This document shows positions 15,534 through 25,500 of a stretch of DNA of 64,000 bases, piece by piece. The position numbers and the translations under genes are program-made. The stretch covers positions 1-64,000 of the forward strand of contig CACZCZ010000007.1 of the NCBI GenBank assembly GCA_902779845.1. The letters run 5' to 3'. Numbering within the stretch: the stretch's first letter is position 1; the number at the start of each line of letters is the position of its first letter. The notes below the pieces were generated by a model, which made no database searches, had not been told where the DNA came from, and worked only from the letters and a program-made list of their open reading frames with translations. This DNA comes from an uncultured Bacteroidales bacterium. GTDB lineage: Bacteria > Bacteroidota > Bacteroidia > Bacteroidales > Bacteroidaceae.

Positions 15534-17054
15534 ATGATTACTTTCATCATCGCCATCATCGCCCTCATCCTGGGCTTTTTCCTCTACGGTACCTTCGTGG
15601 AACGCACCTTCGGCATCGAAGCTGCGCGCGAGACACCCGCCTACCGCCTAAAAGACGGCGTCGATTACATCCCGATGCCCACATGGCGCGTCTATCTCAT
15701 CCAATTCCTGAACATCGCCGGCACGGGCCCCATCTTCGGTGCCATCATGGGCATCCTCTTCGGTCCTGCCGCCTACCTGTGGATTGTCTTCGGCTGCATC
15801 TTCATGGGCGCTGTCCACGACTACCTCTGCGGCATGATCTCACTGCGTCAGGACGGCGCCTCGCTGCCGGAGATGGTCGGCAATGAGCTGGGCGGCACAG
15901 CGCGACTGGGTATGCGTGTGCTCAGCCTCGTACTGCTCGTGCTCGTGGGCACTGTCTTCGTGACCACCGCCGCAGGTTTGCTGGCTGCGATGACCACCGG
16001 AGCCTGGAGCCTTGACAGTGCCACCTGGAAATGGATATGGATTGGGCTGGTGTTCCTCTACTGTGTGCTGGCCACGCTGCTGCCCATTGACACCCTCATC
16101 GGCCGCCTCTACCCCGTCTTCGGCGCAGCACTGCTGATCATGGCCGTGGGCGTGGGCATAGGTCTCTTCACCCAGAATGGTTGGATGCCAGAGATTACGA
16201 ATCACCCCTTCACCAGCCACCACCCCAAGGGGCTCCCCATCTTCCCCTTCCTCTGCATCACCATCGCCTGCGGTGCCATCAGCGGTTTCCATGCCACACA
16301 GTCGCCCCTCATGTCGCGTTGTATCCAGAACGAGCGCCGCGGACGTCTGGTCTTCTACGGTGCCATGATCACCGAGGGCATCGTGGCCATGATCTGGGCT
16401 GCTGCCGCCATCAAGTTCGCCGCAGGTGCTGCGGTACCTAGCCTCTCGGCTGAGATCATCGCAGGCGGACAGCACGGTGCCCCCGGCCCACTGCGCGAGC
16501 CCTTCCACGCTCTCAACGCCCTCCTCAACGCGGGTGGAGGCACGAATCCCGCCTTCCTGGTGAACCTCATCTGCAAAACATGGATGGGACGAATCGGTGC
16601 GCTGCTTGCCGTTCTCGGCGTCGTGGCAGCTCCCATCACCAGCGGCGACACCGCCTACCGCTCTGCACGCCTCATCGTGGCCGACTTCCTGCACCTGAAC
16701 CAGAAGAAGATTTTCAACCGTCTTCTCCTCGCATTGCCCCTCTTCGCCATCTCTGCAGCCCTCGTGTTCGTGGATTTCGACATCCTGTGGCGCTACTTCG
16801 CATGGACCAACCAGACACTGGCCACCTGCTTCCTGTGGACTGCCGCCGTATGGCTGCTAAACCATGGCCGCAACTACTGGATAGCCTTCCTGCCCGCCGT
16901 GTTCATGACGGTCGTTGTCACCAGCTACATCATGGCAGCGCCCGAAGGTTTCAAACTGCCTCTCACGCCCTGTATCATCACAGGAGCCGTCCTGGCCATT
17001 GGCCTCGCAATATGGTTCCTGCGAACGGTTCGGAGCCGGAAGAAACAAGCATAA
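15534..17054 (+). CDS. cstA: CstA-family carbon-starvation/pyruvate-type transporter
   Basis: The 506-aa membrane protein has about a dozen hydrophobic segments and CstA signatures: FLNIAGTGPIFGAIMGILFG near residue 60, AVHDYLCGMISLRQDG, and ITSGDTAYRSARLIVADFL. CstA proteins import pyruvate or peptides under carbon limitation. It is the short form usual in Bacteroidetes, about 200 residues less than the E. coli protein. The start overlaps a repeat run, so any promoter must lie within or before that run. A strong terminator follows. Confidence 0.88.
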   Translation: MITFIIAIIALILGFFLYGTFVERTFGIEAARETPAYRLKDGVDYIPMPTWRVYLIQFLNIAGTGPIFGAIMGILFGPAAYLWIVFGCIFMGAVHDYLCGMISLRQDGASLPEMVGNELGGTARLGMRVLSLVLLVLVGTVFVTTAAGLLAAMTTGAWSLDSATWKWIWIGLVFLYCVLATLLPIDTLIGRLYPVFGAALLIMAVGVGIGLFTQNGWMPEITNHPFTSHHPKGLPIFPFLCITIACGAISGFHATQSPLMSRCIQNERRGRLVFYGAMITEGIVAMIWAAAAIKFAAGAAVPSLSAEIIAGGQHGAPGPLREPFHALNALLNAGGGTNPAFLVNLICKTWMGRIGALLAVLGVVAAPITSGDTAYRSARLIVADFLHLNQKKIFNRLLLALPLFAISAALVFVDFDILWRYFAWTNQTLATCFLWTAAVWLLNHGRNYWIAFLPAVFMTVVVTSYIMAAPEGFKLPLTPCIITGAVLAIGLAIWFLRTVRSRKKQA

Positions 17055-17058
17055 AAAG

Positions 17059-17095
17059 AAAGCGGCTGTGCTCAAATACATAACACAGCCGCTTT
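17059..17095 (+). terminator. Terminator of cstA
   Basis: aaagcggctgtg (17059-17070) pairs perfectly with cacagccgcttt (17084-17095) over a 13-base loop, followed by a T-rich stretch, 5 bases after the stop. Confidence 0.8.
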
Positions 17096-17106
17096 ATTGT
17101 TTTCCA

Positions 17107-17192
17107 CAACGAATTATGCGAATTTTACGAATTATCGAGGGGCCTCTTAGACAGCCATTTAAAGAATTCGTATAATTCGTATAATTCGTTGT
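17107..17192. repeat. Inverted repeat of acaacgaatta units
   Basis: About 28 bases at the left (acaacgaattatgcgaatt...) are matched with four mismatches by the reverse complement at the right end (...ataattcgttgt). The arms are themselves made of tandem cgaattat/cgaatttt units. The unit lies between two terminators of convergent genes. Confidence 0.6.
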
Positions 17193-17206
17193 AAAAAAAC
17201 GAAACC

Positions 17207-17237
17207 GGGGCTGTGTCGTTCATTTTGACACAGCCCC
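17207..17237. terminator. Bidirectional terminator
   Basis: ggggctgtgtc pairs perfectly with gacacagcccc over 9 bases, with T-runs outside on both strands. It serves mainly the minus-strand NagB-like gene ending at 17261. Confidence 0.75.
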
Positions 17238-17260
17238 TTTTGTTTTGTAGAAGAGAAACC

Positions 17261-19252
17261 TCACAGCGGGTGGTACTGCACGAAGGCCTCCATGGCCTCG
17301 TAGGCAGCCAAGCCCAGACTGCTGTAGAGCTCTGCGGTGGCGTGGTTACGATCCTCTGCACGCTGCCAGAACAGACGTTCGTCGTTGCCCAGGAAGGGAG
17401 CGCTCTCCATCTGGCTGGCGTGCTTGAGGATGGCATTGCGCTTGGTGCGGAGTTCCTCGGGGCTGATGGGAACGGCCATCTCAATGTGCTCGATCTCCCA
17501 CTCTGCCCAGGCACCGCGATACATCCAGATGCGGCAGTTCTTCAGCCACTCAGCACCCGCTTCCTTCTCGATGTCGATGGCAGCGAGAACGGCATCGGTG
17601 CAGACACGGTGTGTGCCATGCGGGTCGGCCAAGTCACCGGCGACAAAGATCTGATGAGGTTTCACTTCGCGCAGCAACTGCAGCACGATCTCTACGTCGG
17701 CCTCGCTGATGGGGTTCTTCTGGATCTTACCCGTCTCATAGAACGGCAGGTTCAGGAAGTGTACACGCTCCAAGGGGATGCCGCTATACATACTGGCAAT
17801 GCGTGCCTCACCACGACGGATGAGTCCCTTCACCTCCAGGATGTCACGTGTGTCAAAGTCCTCGGGTTTCTTTTTATTGATGAAGTCGATAAACTCTTTG
17901 TATCGAGCGTTGATGACCTCATCCTTTCCATCTTCAAAGAGGTCGTTGAAGCCCTTGGTAAAATGCATGAAGCGGAAGACCTCCTCATCGCCGACAGCGA
18001 TGTTACCACTGGTCTCATAGGCCACGTGTACCTCGTGTTTCTGCTTCACCAGACGCTGCAGCGTGCCACCCATGGAGATGACATCGTCATCGGGGTGCGG
18101 CGAGAAGATGATGACACGCTTCTGCGCAGGCTTCGCACGCTCGGGACGGTTCGTATCATCGGCATTGGGTTTGCCGCCGGGCCAGCCGGTGATGGTGTGC
18201 TGCAGATCGTTGAAGATCTTGATATTCACCTCGTAAGCAGAGCCGTACAGGGCAAGGAGCTCACCCAGACCATTCTCGTTGTAGTCCTTATTGGTAAGCT
18301 TGAGGATGGGCTTTCCTGTCTTCTGGCAAAGCCAGACAATAGCAGAACGGATGAGTTTGTCATCCCAGTCGCAGGATGTCACCAGCCACGGCCGACGGAT
18401 GCGTGTGAGATTGGCGGCACTGCTGAGATCAAGAACGACCTCTACATTGTTGTGCATCTGCAGGAAGGTGGCACTCTGTCTGTCCGTGATTTCACCTTCA
18501 ATGGCATTCTTGATAACCTCAGTTTTCTCTTCACCCCAGGCAACAAGGAATATCTTGCGGGCCTTACGGATGGTGCTGATGCCCATGGTGATGGCACAAA
18601 CAGGGACATTCTGCTCGCTGCCGAACACCTTCAACGCTTCTGCGCGGCAGCTGGCGTCAAGGAGCACAAGGCGGGTGTGGCTGTTACGCTGCGAGCCGGT
18701 CACGTTCATGGCGATGTTGCCCATACGGCCAATGCCGAGAAGGGCGATATCAATACCACCCAATTGCTCGATCATCTTCTCATAAGCCTGGCAGTGCTCG
18801 TTGACACGCTCCTGCGGCGTAGTGCCATCGAGTGGGTAGATATTCTGCGAGGGGATATCCACGCGGTCAAAGAACTGCTCCTTCAAGGTTTTCAGGTTGG
18901 ACTGTACGCTGTCAACTGGCAGCGGATAGTATTCGTGCGTCACAAAGGCCACGACATTCTGGAAGCTGAGACCTTCCTCCTCGTGCATCCGAACGAGCTG
19001 ATGGAAGACTTCCGTCATGGTGGCACCGCCCGAAAAGGCGATGGTGCAGGCGCGGATCTCACGCTGACGCTGGCGGATGGTGGCTGCCACCTTCAGCGCC
19101 ACCTCAGCAGCGCCCTCCTCTATGGAGGCAAAGATTTCTGTAGGCAGTTTCTCAAAACGTGTGAGCACTGAGCGCTCAATAGTGCCGTCGGGACGATAGT
19201 AGCGCGGCGACACGCGGTCAAGGGTGATTTGTGAACTTAGGTTTGTTTTCAT
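17261..19252 (-). CDS. NagB-like domain fused to a PIG-L/LmbE-type deacetylase domain
   Basis: The 663-aa protein joins a glucosamine-6-phosphate deaminase fold (about residues 1-270) to a PIG-L/LmbE deacetylase domain (about 370-640). The deacetylase half looks intact, with the zinc motif SPHPDDDVISMGGTL and DPHGTHRVC. In the deaminase half the residues that are catalytic in E. coli NagB appear changed: FVTHEYYPLP in place of a DEY motif, and GIGRMGNIAMNV in place of GIGxDGHIAFNE. The first half may therefore bind sugar phosphate without deaminating it. The family is often annotated simply as glucosamine-6-phosphate deaminase in Bacteroidetes. A REP-type palindrome lies directly upstream of its start codon. 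Confidence 0.85.
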   Translation of the reverse strand: MKTNLSSQITLDRVSPRYYRPDGTIERSVLTRFEKLPTEIFASIEEGAAEVALKVAATIRQRQREIRACTIAFSGGATMTEVFHQLVRMHEEEGLSFQNVVAFVTHEYYPLPVDSVQSNLKTLKEQFFDRVDIPSQNIYPLDGTTPQERVNEHCQAYEKMIEQLGGIDIALLGIGRMGNIAMNVTGSQRNSHTRLVLLDASCRAEALKVFGSEQNVPVCAITMGISTIRKARKIFLVAWGEEKTEVIKNAIEGEITDRQSATFLQMHNNVEVVLDLSSAANLTRIRRPWLVTSCDWDDKLIRSAIVWLCQKTGKPILKLTNKDYNENGLGELLALYGSAYEVNIKIFNDLQHTITGWPGGKPNADDTNRPERAKPAQKRVIIFSPHPDDDVISMGGTLQRLVKQKHEVHVAYETSGNIAVGDEEVFRFMHFTKGFNDLFEDGKDEVINARYKEFIDFINKKKPEDFDTRDILEVKGLIRRGEARIASMYSGIPLERVHFLNLPFYETGKIQKNPISEADVEIVLQLLREVKPHQIFVAGDLADPHGTHRVCTDAVLAAIDIEKEAGAEWLKNCRIWMYRGAWAEWEIEHIEMAVPISPEELRTKRNAILKHASQMESAPFLGNDERLFWQRAEDRNHATAELYSSLGLAAYEAMEAFVQYHPL

Positions 19253-19254
19253 AG

Positions 19255-19294
19255 GACTCTCCCCCCAACCCCTCCCTATGCAGGGAGGGGAGTA
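19255..19294 (-). repeat. REP-type GC palindrome, upstream of the NagB-like gene
   Basis: gactct followed by a C-run and the core cctccct-atgc-agggagg. It lies 3 bases upstream of the minus-strand start codon. A degenerate inverted partner is visible at 19425-19449 (ggggccgggggagggtct). Confidence 0.8.
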
Positions 19295-19447
19295 GTTTGT
19301 AGCTGAAATCTGGCAATCATTTACTCCATGAGACCGTTTAGGTTGGGGTTGGGGATTTGTTGTTAAGGGTTTATATTAAAGGTTTACTATTATGTTTTCT
19401 TTGATGGTTTGCAGGACATCTTTGGTGTGGGGGGCCGGGGGAGGGTC
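19295..19447. other. Spacer between REP copies
   Basis: About 150 bases upstream of the NagB-like gene with no ORF. It contains a ggttggggttgggga tract (19341-19355) and the decayed right-hand REP copy near 19425-19449. No clear promoter boxes are visible. Confidence 0.45.
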
Positions 19448-19939
19448 TTAGAAGTAGTAGCCGAAGCCTATCTTCAAACCGACGGTAGAGGCGTCGGCGA
19501 AATTGTTCAGGGACATGCGGTAGTAGATAGCGGGCTCGAGGGTCACATGTTCGTTGAGGAAGAAAGCATAGCCTAACTCCGGGGTAACGAAGCAGTTGTG
19601 CGTCTTCTCATCCTCAGCTTTCGTGAAGGCATAGGCAACACCCAGCCCCAGGTAGAGACCGTTCTGGATAATGTAGTAGCGTCCGCCGACGCCAATCTCC
19701 AGAGAATGAGCCTTGGCCCAATGTCTGTAATCATAGGCCACATTGGCCAGCAGCATCCAGTTGTCTGCCAAGAGGCGACCTGCAGTAGCAGAAATGTCGA
19801 AACACACTTTGGACTCCTTGTTGTAGCTCAGTCCCAGCCCGGAAACCGATGCACCGATGTAGTTTTTACCTGCCTCGAACTGTGCGGAGGCCGTGAGTGC
19901 TGTGAGAGCCATCATGAGGCTCAGAATCATTTTCTTCAT
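19448..19939 (-). CDS. Small outer-membrane beta-barrel protein
   Basis: The 163-aa product starts with a signal peptide (MKKMILSLMMALTALTASAQ) and then alternates in the way of an eight-stranded barrel, ending with the aromatic FGYYF typical of outer-membrane proteins. It resembles OmpX/OmpA-barrel small porins in size, but I cannot assign a specific function. A well-spaced promoter (20006-20037) gives a leader of about 60 bases. The gene is apparently monocistronic. Confidence 0.8.
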   Translation of the reverse strand: MKKMILSLMMALTALTASAQFEAGKNYIGASVSGLGLSYNKESKVCFDISATAGRLLADNWMLLANVAYDYRHWAKAHSLEIGVGGRYYIIQNGLYLGLGVAYAFTKAEDEKTHNCFVTPELGYAFFLNEHVTLEPAIYYRMSLNNFADASTVGLKIGFGYYF

Positions 19940-20005
19940 AGTTCTCTTTTCTTTTTAGGGTTGTTGATATAGTTACTCCTTAGCTATTTTCTGCATTTTA
20001 CCCTG

Positions 20006-20037
20006 CAAAACTAACCAGAATCCGTTGGTTTTCCAAA
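20006..20037 (-). promoter_or_regulatory. Promoter of the outer-membrane barrel gene
   Basis: On the minus strand TTTG (20034-20037) and TAGTTTTG (20006-20013) are exactly 20 bases apart. Confidence 0.7.
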
Positions 20038-20162
20038 GGAAAGAGCATTATTTTAGGCTTATTTAACGCGAAAAGACCTTAACGAACGCCCGAAATCATA
20101 TTTTCGTCATGATCACCACACATTTTGCATACAAAAACACGTATTAAGTCGTATAAAAATCG

Positions 20163-20170
20163 TACCTTTG
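20163..20170 (+). promoter_or_regulatory. Promoter -7 box for the GHL10 gene
   Basis: TACCTTTG matches the -7 consensus, 27 bases before the start codon at 20198. No clear -33 TTTG at the right distance. Confidence 0.5.
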
Positions 20171-20197
20171 CGGACGAAATCACCCAATCATTAACCT

Positions 20198-21697
20198 ATG
20201 AAGATATCTTTCCGATTCTTACTGCTCGCGGCAGTATGCTGGACGAGTTTTATTGTGTCTGCTCAACAAACGCCCCCCAAGCGTGAGTTCCGCGGAGCCT
20301 GGATACAGGCCGTCAACGGCCAGTGGCAGGGTCTCAGTCGTGATGCCATGCAGGCAGAGCTGACACGTGAGCTGAACATTCTCCAAGCCGATGGCATCAA
20401 CGCCATCCTCTTCCAATGCCGCGTGGAAGGCGACGCGCTGTATGCCAGTCAGTTGGAACCTTGGAGCCGCTACCTGTCAGGGCAACAAGGCACCCCACCC
20501 TCCCCGTACTGGGATCCCTTAGAGTGGATGGTGGAACAATGCCATGCCCGCGGCATGGAACTGCACGCATGGATCAACCCCTATCGCGCCAAGACGAAGG
20601 GCACCACAGCACTGGCCACGACACACTACGCCGTGAAGTTCCCCGAACGCTGTTTCCGCTACGAAGACCTCCTCATCTTCGACCCGGGAAGTCCCGAGAA
20701 TCGTGCCTTCATCTGTCAGGTGGCAGCAGACATCGTGCAACGCTACGACGTGGACGGATTCCATATTGACGACTATTTCTACCCCTACCCTGTCGCCGGC
20801 GTGCCCATCCCCGATGATGCCACCTACTCGGCTTACGGCCAAGGCCGCGACCGTGGTGACTGGCGCCGCGAAAACGTGAACACCTTCATCCGCGAATTGT
20901 CGGAAACCGTCCACAGCGTGAAGCCTTGGGTAAAGTTCGGTGTGTCTCCCTTTGGCATATACCGCAACCAGCGGTCATGGGCTGAAGGCTCTGCCACCAA
21001 TGGTCTGCAGAACTACGACGACCTCTATGCCGACGTGCTGCTGTGGGTCAATGAGGGGTGGGTAGATTATAACATTCCGCAGATTTACTGGGAGATAGGC
21101 AACAAGGCCGCGGACTACGACACGCTCATCCGCTGGTGGAGTGCCCACGCCAACGCGCGTCCTTTATATATCGGTCAGGATGTAGAGCGTACGGTGAAGT
21201 TCCCTGACCGTCAGAACCCGACACAGAACCAGCTACCAGCCAAGATGGCACTGCAACGCGGGCTACCCGGGATCTACGGTTCCTGCCAATGGTATGCCCG
21301 AGCAGTGGCTGACGATACAGGCAGTTACGGAACAGCACTACGCACGACCTACCACCGCACACTCGCATTGCAACCTGAGATGCCATGGCTGGACAAGAAA
21401 GCACCAGGCAAACCGCGCAAGGTGAAGCCCGTGTGGACCGACGACGGCTACATCCTCTTCTGGACAGCACCACGCGCTAAGAAACCGCTGGACGAGGCTC
21501 GGTTGTACGCCGTATATGTCTTTCCCAAAGGCATGAAGGTGGACCTCAACAACAGCAACCAACTCATCGCCATCACCTCCAACACGTTCTTGAAACTGCC
21601 CTATACCGACGGCACCACGCAATGGACCTACGTCGTCACCGCCCTCGACCGCTTGCAAAACGAGAGCAAAGGTGCGAAGAAGAAAGTGAAACTATAA
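20198..21697 (+). CDS. Glycosyl-hydrolase-like 10 (GHL10/DUF187) secreted protein
   Basis: The 499-aa product has a signal peptide ending near SAQQ and then the GHL10 barrel: REFRGAWIQAVNGQW, AILFQCRVEGDALYAS, HAWINPYRAK, VDGFHIDDYFYPYP, and KFGVSPFGIYRN. The acidic DD in GFHIDDY is the conserved candidate catalytic site of the family. Members act on cell-wall or glycan material in the envelope; the exact substrate is unknown. The last about 100 residues look like a fibronectin-III-like domain (PGKPRKVKPVWTDDGYILFW). A perfect hairpin terminator follows the stop. Confidence 0.88.
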   Translation: MKISFRFLLLAAVCWTSFIVSAQQTPPKREFRGAWIQAVNGQWQGLSRDAMQAELTRELNILQADGINAILFQCRVEGDALYASQLEPWSRYLSGQQGTPPSPYWDPLEWMVEQCHARGMELHAWINPYRAKTKGTTALATTHYAVKFPERCFRYEDLLIFDPGSPENRAFICQVAADIVQRYDVDGFHIDDYFYPYPVAGVPIPDDATYSAYGQGRDRGDWRRENVNTFIRELSETVHSVKPWVKFGVSPFGIYRNQRSWAEGSATNGLQNYDDLYADVLLWVNEGWVDYNIPQIYWEIGNKAADYDTLIRWWSAHANARPLYIGQDVERTVKFPDRQNPTQNQLPAKMALQRGLPGIYGSCQWYARAVADDTGSYGTALRTTYHRTLALQPEMPWLDKKAPGKPRKVKPVWTDDGYILFWTAPRAKKPLDEARLYAVYVFPKGMKVDLNNSNQLIAITSNTFLKLPYTDGTTQWTYVVTALDRLQNESKGAKKKVKL

Positions 21698-21702
21698 AGA
21701 AA

Positions 21703-21727
21703 GAAGCCCGCCAGACCGGCGGGCTTC
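21703..21727. terminator. Bidirectional terminator
   Basis: gaagcccgcc (21703-21712) pairs perfectly with ggcgggcttc (21718-21727), between the convergent GHL10 and aquaporin genes, with A/T-rich flanks. Confidence 0.8.
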
Positions 21728-21746
21728 ATTCTTTATGGTAGTTTGC

Positions 21747-22421
21747 TTACTTCTCACAAGGTGCTATCACCTTCCAGCAACCTGCTGCCAAGGCCGCACC
21801 AACGAAGGGACCTACGATGAAGACCCAGAGCTCTGAGAGAGCCTGACCGCCTGCAAAGAGAGCAGGACCGATGCTGCGGGCAGGATTCACGCTCGTACCT
21901 GTGTAGTGGATGCCGACGAGGTGGATGAGAATCAGGGACAGACCGATGGCCAGACCGGCAAAGTTGTTGGTAGCGCCGTTGGTCTTCGAGGTGGCGCCGA
22001 GAACGACGAGCACGAAGATGAACGTGAGCACGATCTCAACAATCAGACCGTTGACAACGCCATAAGTGCAGGCGTTAGCACCGGTAGCTGTCGTGATGAC
22101 GATGGCAGGATCCATGCTGACGATGCCATAGAGCACAGCAGCAGCGATGATGGCGCCGATGACCTGGCCGCAGATATAACCGCAAGCATCCTTCGCAGAG
22201 ATGCCGCCGTTGAGGAGCACACCAAGCGTGATGGCGGGGTTGATGTGGCAGCCGCTGATGCCACCGATGGTGTAGGCCATGGCAATGACAGACAAGCCAA
22301 AGGCGATGGCTGTGCCTACAATCGCGGAAGTGTCAGCACCACATCCTAAACTAACGGCAGTGCCGCATCCTAACAAGGTGAGTACGAATGTACCAACCAT
22401 TTCAGCAAGATACTTTTTCAT
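21747..22421 (-). CDS. aqpZ: Aquaporin (AqpZ-type)
   Basis: The 224-aa integral membrane protein has six hydrophobic segments and both NPA boxes in family context (GCHINPAITLG and GTSVNPARSIGPA). The pattern and length fit the water-selective AqpZ group rather than glycerol facilitators. It follows uvrA on the same strand, separated by about 80 bases that include caatgttcaatg repeats. Confidence 0.93.
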   Translation of the reverse strand: MKKYLAEMVGTFVLTLLGCGTAVSLGCGADTSAIVGTAIAFGLSVIAMAYTIGGISGCHINPAITLGVLLNGGISAKDACGYICGQVIGAIIAAAVLYGIVSMDPAIVITTATGANACTYGVVNGLIVEIVLTFIFVLVVLGATSKTNGATNNFAGLAIGLSLILIHLVGIHYTGTSVNPARSIGPALFAGGQALSELWVFIVGPFVGAALAAGCWKVIAPCEK

Positions 22422-22500
22422 ACAGTTTTAGTTTTTAAAGGGTTAATAAATAAGGTAACTAAAAGTTCAATGTTCAATGTTCAGCTTCGCTGACCATTCT

Positions 22501-25500
22501 TCAAGTGTGAAGCGTCGCAAGCGCCGAGCGGTCACGACTCGGCAATTCAAGCAAGCTTGATTGCTCTCGCTGCTCCAAAAGTTCAAAGTTCAACTTCTGC
22601 CGCAGGAATTGTCCTGTATAGCTTTGTTCGCAGGCGATGATTTGCTCGGGAGTACCAGCACAGACGACATTGCCGCCCGCAGCACCACCCTCGGGACCGA
22701 GGTCGATGATGTAGTCGGCCATCTTGATGACATCCATGTTATGTTCGATGACCACGATGGTGTGGCCACGCTCGATAAGCGCATCGAAGGACTGCAGGAG
22801 GCGACGGATGTCATGGAAATGAAGACCTGTTGTGGGCTCATCGAAGATGAAGAGTGTCGGTTCCTGCTTTTCCATCCCGATGTAGTAAGCCAACTTCACA
22901 CGCTGGTTCTCACCACCTGAGAGCGTTGAGGAGCTTTGGCCAAGCTTGATGTAACCGAGGCCTACGTCCTGCAGGGGCTTCAGACGCTTGACAATCTTCT
23001 TCTCGCCATGCTCCGCAAAGAACTCCATGGCCTGATTGACGGTCATGTTCAGCACATCGTTGATGTTCTGCTCGTGGAAACGCACGTCGAGGATGTCGCT
23101 CTTGAAGCGCTGTCCATGACAGCTCTCACACTCCAACACCAAGTCAGCCATAAACTGCATCTCGATGGTCACAGTGCCTTCGCCCTTACACTCCTCACAG
23201 CGACCGCCGTCGGTGTTGAACGAGAAATGGCTGGCCGTGAAGCCCATCTGCTTGGCCAAGGGCTGATCGGCGAAGAGACGACGGATCTCATCGTAGGCCT
23301 TCACGTAGATGACGGGATTCGAGCGCGAACTCTTGCCGATGGGGTTCTGATCCACGAACTCCACCGCCTTGATGGCACGCATATCACCCTCCAGGCCCGT
23401 GAACTCACCTGGGCGATCACAAGCCTCATCCAGCCGCCGCTTCATGGCACGGTAGAAGATGTCGCGCACCAGCGTGCTTTTGCCCGAGCCGCTGACACCC
23501 GTCACACATGTCATCACATTCAGCGGGAACTTCACATCAATGCCGCGCAGGTTATTGGCGCGTGCACCCTTGACCTCAATATATCTGTTCCATGGGCGGC
23601 AGACTCTCCCCACTCCGAGGACCCTCTCCCCTGCCCCTCCCTTGTAGAGAGGGGAGTATATGCCAAGGAGCCATTGAAGGGTGTGTGAGCGCTCAACTGT
23701 TTCTTGAGGGATTCCTATACTTGATAGGTAATCACTCCCCTCCCTACAAGGGAGGGGCAGGGAGGAGGGGTCTCCACTCCACACCACTTCTCCTCCTAAG
23801 CGTCCGGCCTCCGGACCGATATCGATGATATAGTCGGCTGCACGGATGATGTCTTCGTCATGCTCCACGACAACCACTGTGTTGCCGAGATCCACCAGCT
23901 GACGCAGCACCTTGATGAGACGTTGTGTGTCGCGGCTATGCAGACCGATGCTGGGTTCGTCCAGGATGTAAAGGCTACCTACGAGGGAACTGCCCAATGA
24001 TGTCGCCAGGTTGATGCGCTGGCTCTCACCGCCACTGAGGCTGTTGCTGCGACGCCCCAGCGTCAAGTAGCCAAGACCTACATCCAAAAGGAACTGCAGG
24101 CGGCTTTCAATCTCTGTGAGCAGGCGCTTGGCAACCTCTAAATCGTGGGAGCTCAGCTTTAGCCCCTGTATCCATTTCATCAACTCCGTGATCGGCATGT
24201 CCACGAGTTCCGTGATGGCCTTGCCTTCCACTTTCACATAGGTGGCTTCCTTGCGCAGACGTGTGCCGTGGCAGTCCGGACATTCTGTCTTACCCGTATA
24301 GCGTGCCAGCATCACACGGTTCTGTATCTTGTAGCGTGCCTCACGCAGGTAGTCAAAGAAGAGGTCGATGCACACGTCGCCACGATACCACCGGTCATCG
24401 AGCGAGAGTTCCGGATGGCGGCCATGCCACAGGATATTCTTTTCCTCCTGCGACAGCTCGTAATACGGCTTGAAGATGGGGAAACCGTTGCGTTCAGCAT
24501 TTCGGATGAACTCCGTCTTCCACTCGCTCAGCTTCTCGCCGCGCCAGCATTGCACACAACCCTCATACACGCTCTTGCTGCTGTCCGGGATGACCAGGTG
24601 CGGGTCTATGCCCTGCACACTGCCCCACCCTTCACAGGTCGGGCAGGCTCCCATGGGTGAGTTGAAGGCAAAAAGCTGGTCGGAAGGTTCCTCGAACGTC
24701 ATCCCGTCGGCTTCGAAACGTGTGGAGAATACATGCACGATACCGGCAGGCAGGAACTTCAGCATCATCTCCCCATGGCCCTCAAAGAACGCAGTCTCCG
24801 TGGAATCGGTAAGACGGGAATAGGGAGACTCTCCCCCCGCCCTCCCTATAAGGGAGGGAGTGGTTTGTATTTGAGCGGTCGGCGTTTCAGGCACCGATAA
24901 TCGGTCTATGAGAAGATAGAGAGGATTCTTTGAGAAATTGGAATTATGAGATTCCTTAGAAAGTTCTGCTATATAATCCTCAATGCGCCAAATGCCATTG
25001 GTATCTGCTCCCTCCCTTATAGGGAGGGCGGGGGGAGAGTCTGTTACCACCCTCGTATATCCCTCCTGCAGATATGCCTTCAGCTGGTCTTCGAGCGTGC
25101 GGCCCTCCGGCAGGCGGATGGGACACAGGACGAGGAAACGGGTGCCGGGGGAGTATGAGAGTGCCGTCGCTATCACGTCCTCCGTGGTGTGCTTCTTCAC
25201 CTCCTGACCACTGATAGGGCTATAGGTGCGACCGATGCGGGCGTAGAGCAGGCGCAGGTATTCGTAGATCTCGGTGCTGGTGCCTACGGTGGAGCGCGGG
25301 TTGCGCGAGATGACCTTCTGCTCGATGGCGATGGCGGGCGGGATGCCGCTGATGTAGTCGCATTCGGGCTTACTCATGCGCCCAAGGAACTGACGCGCAT
25401 AAGCATTCAGGCTCTCCACATAGCGACGCTGACCCTCGGCATAGAGAGTGTCGAAGGCCAACGAGCTCTTTCCCGAACCGCTCAAGCCAGTGATGACCAC

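Noticed and set aside
17213..19171. Long plus-strand open frame (652 codons) opposite the NagB-like gene
   Set aside because: It is antisense to a well-recognised protein and its translation has no family features; it results from codon bias.
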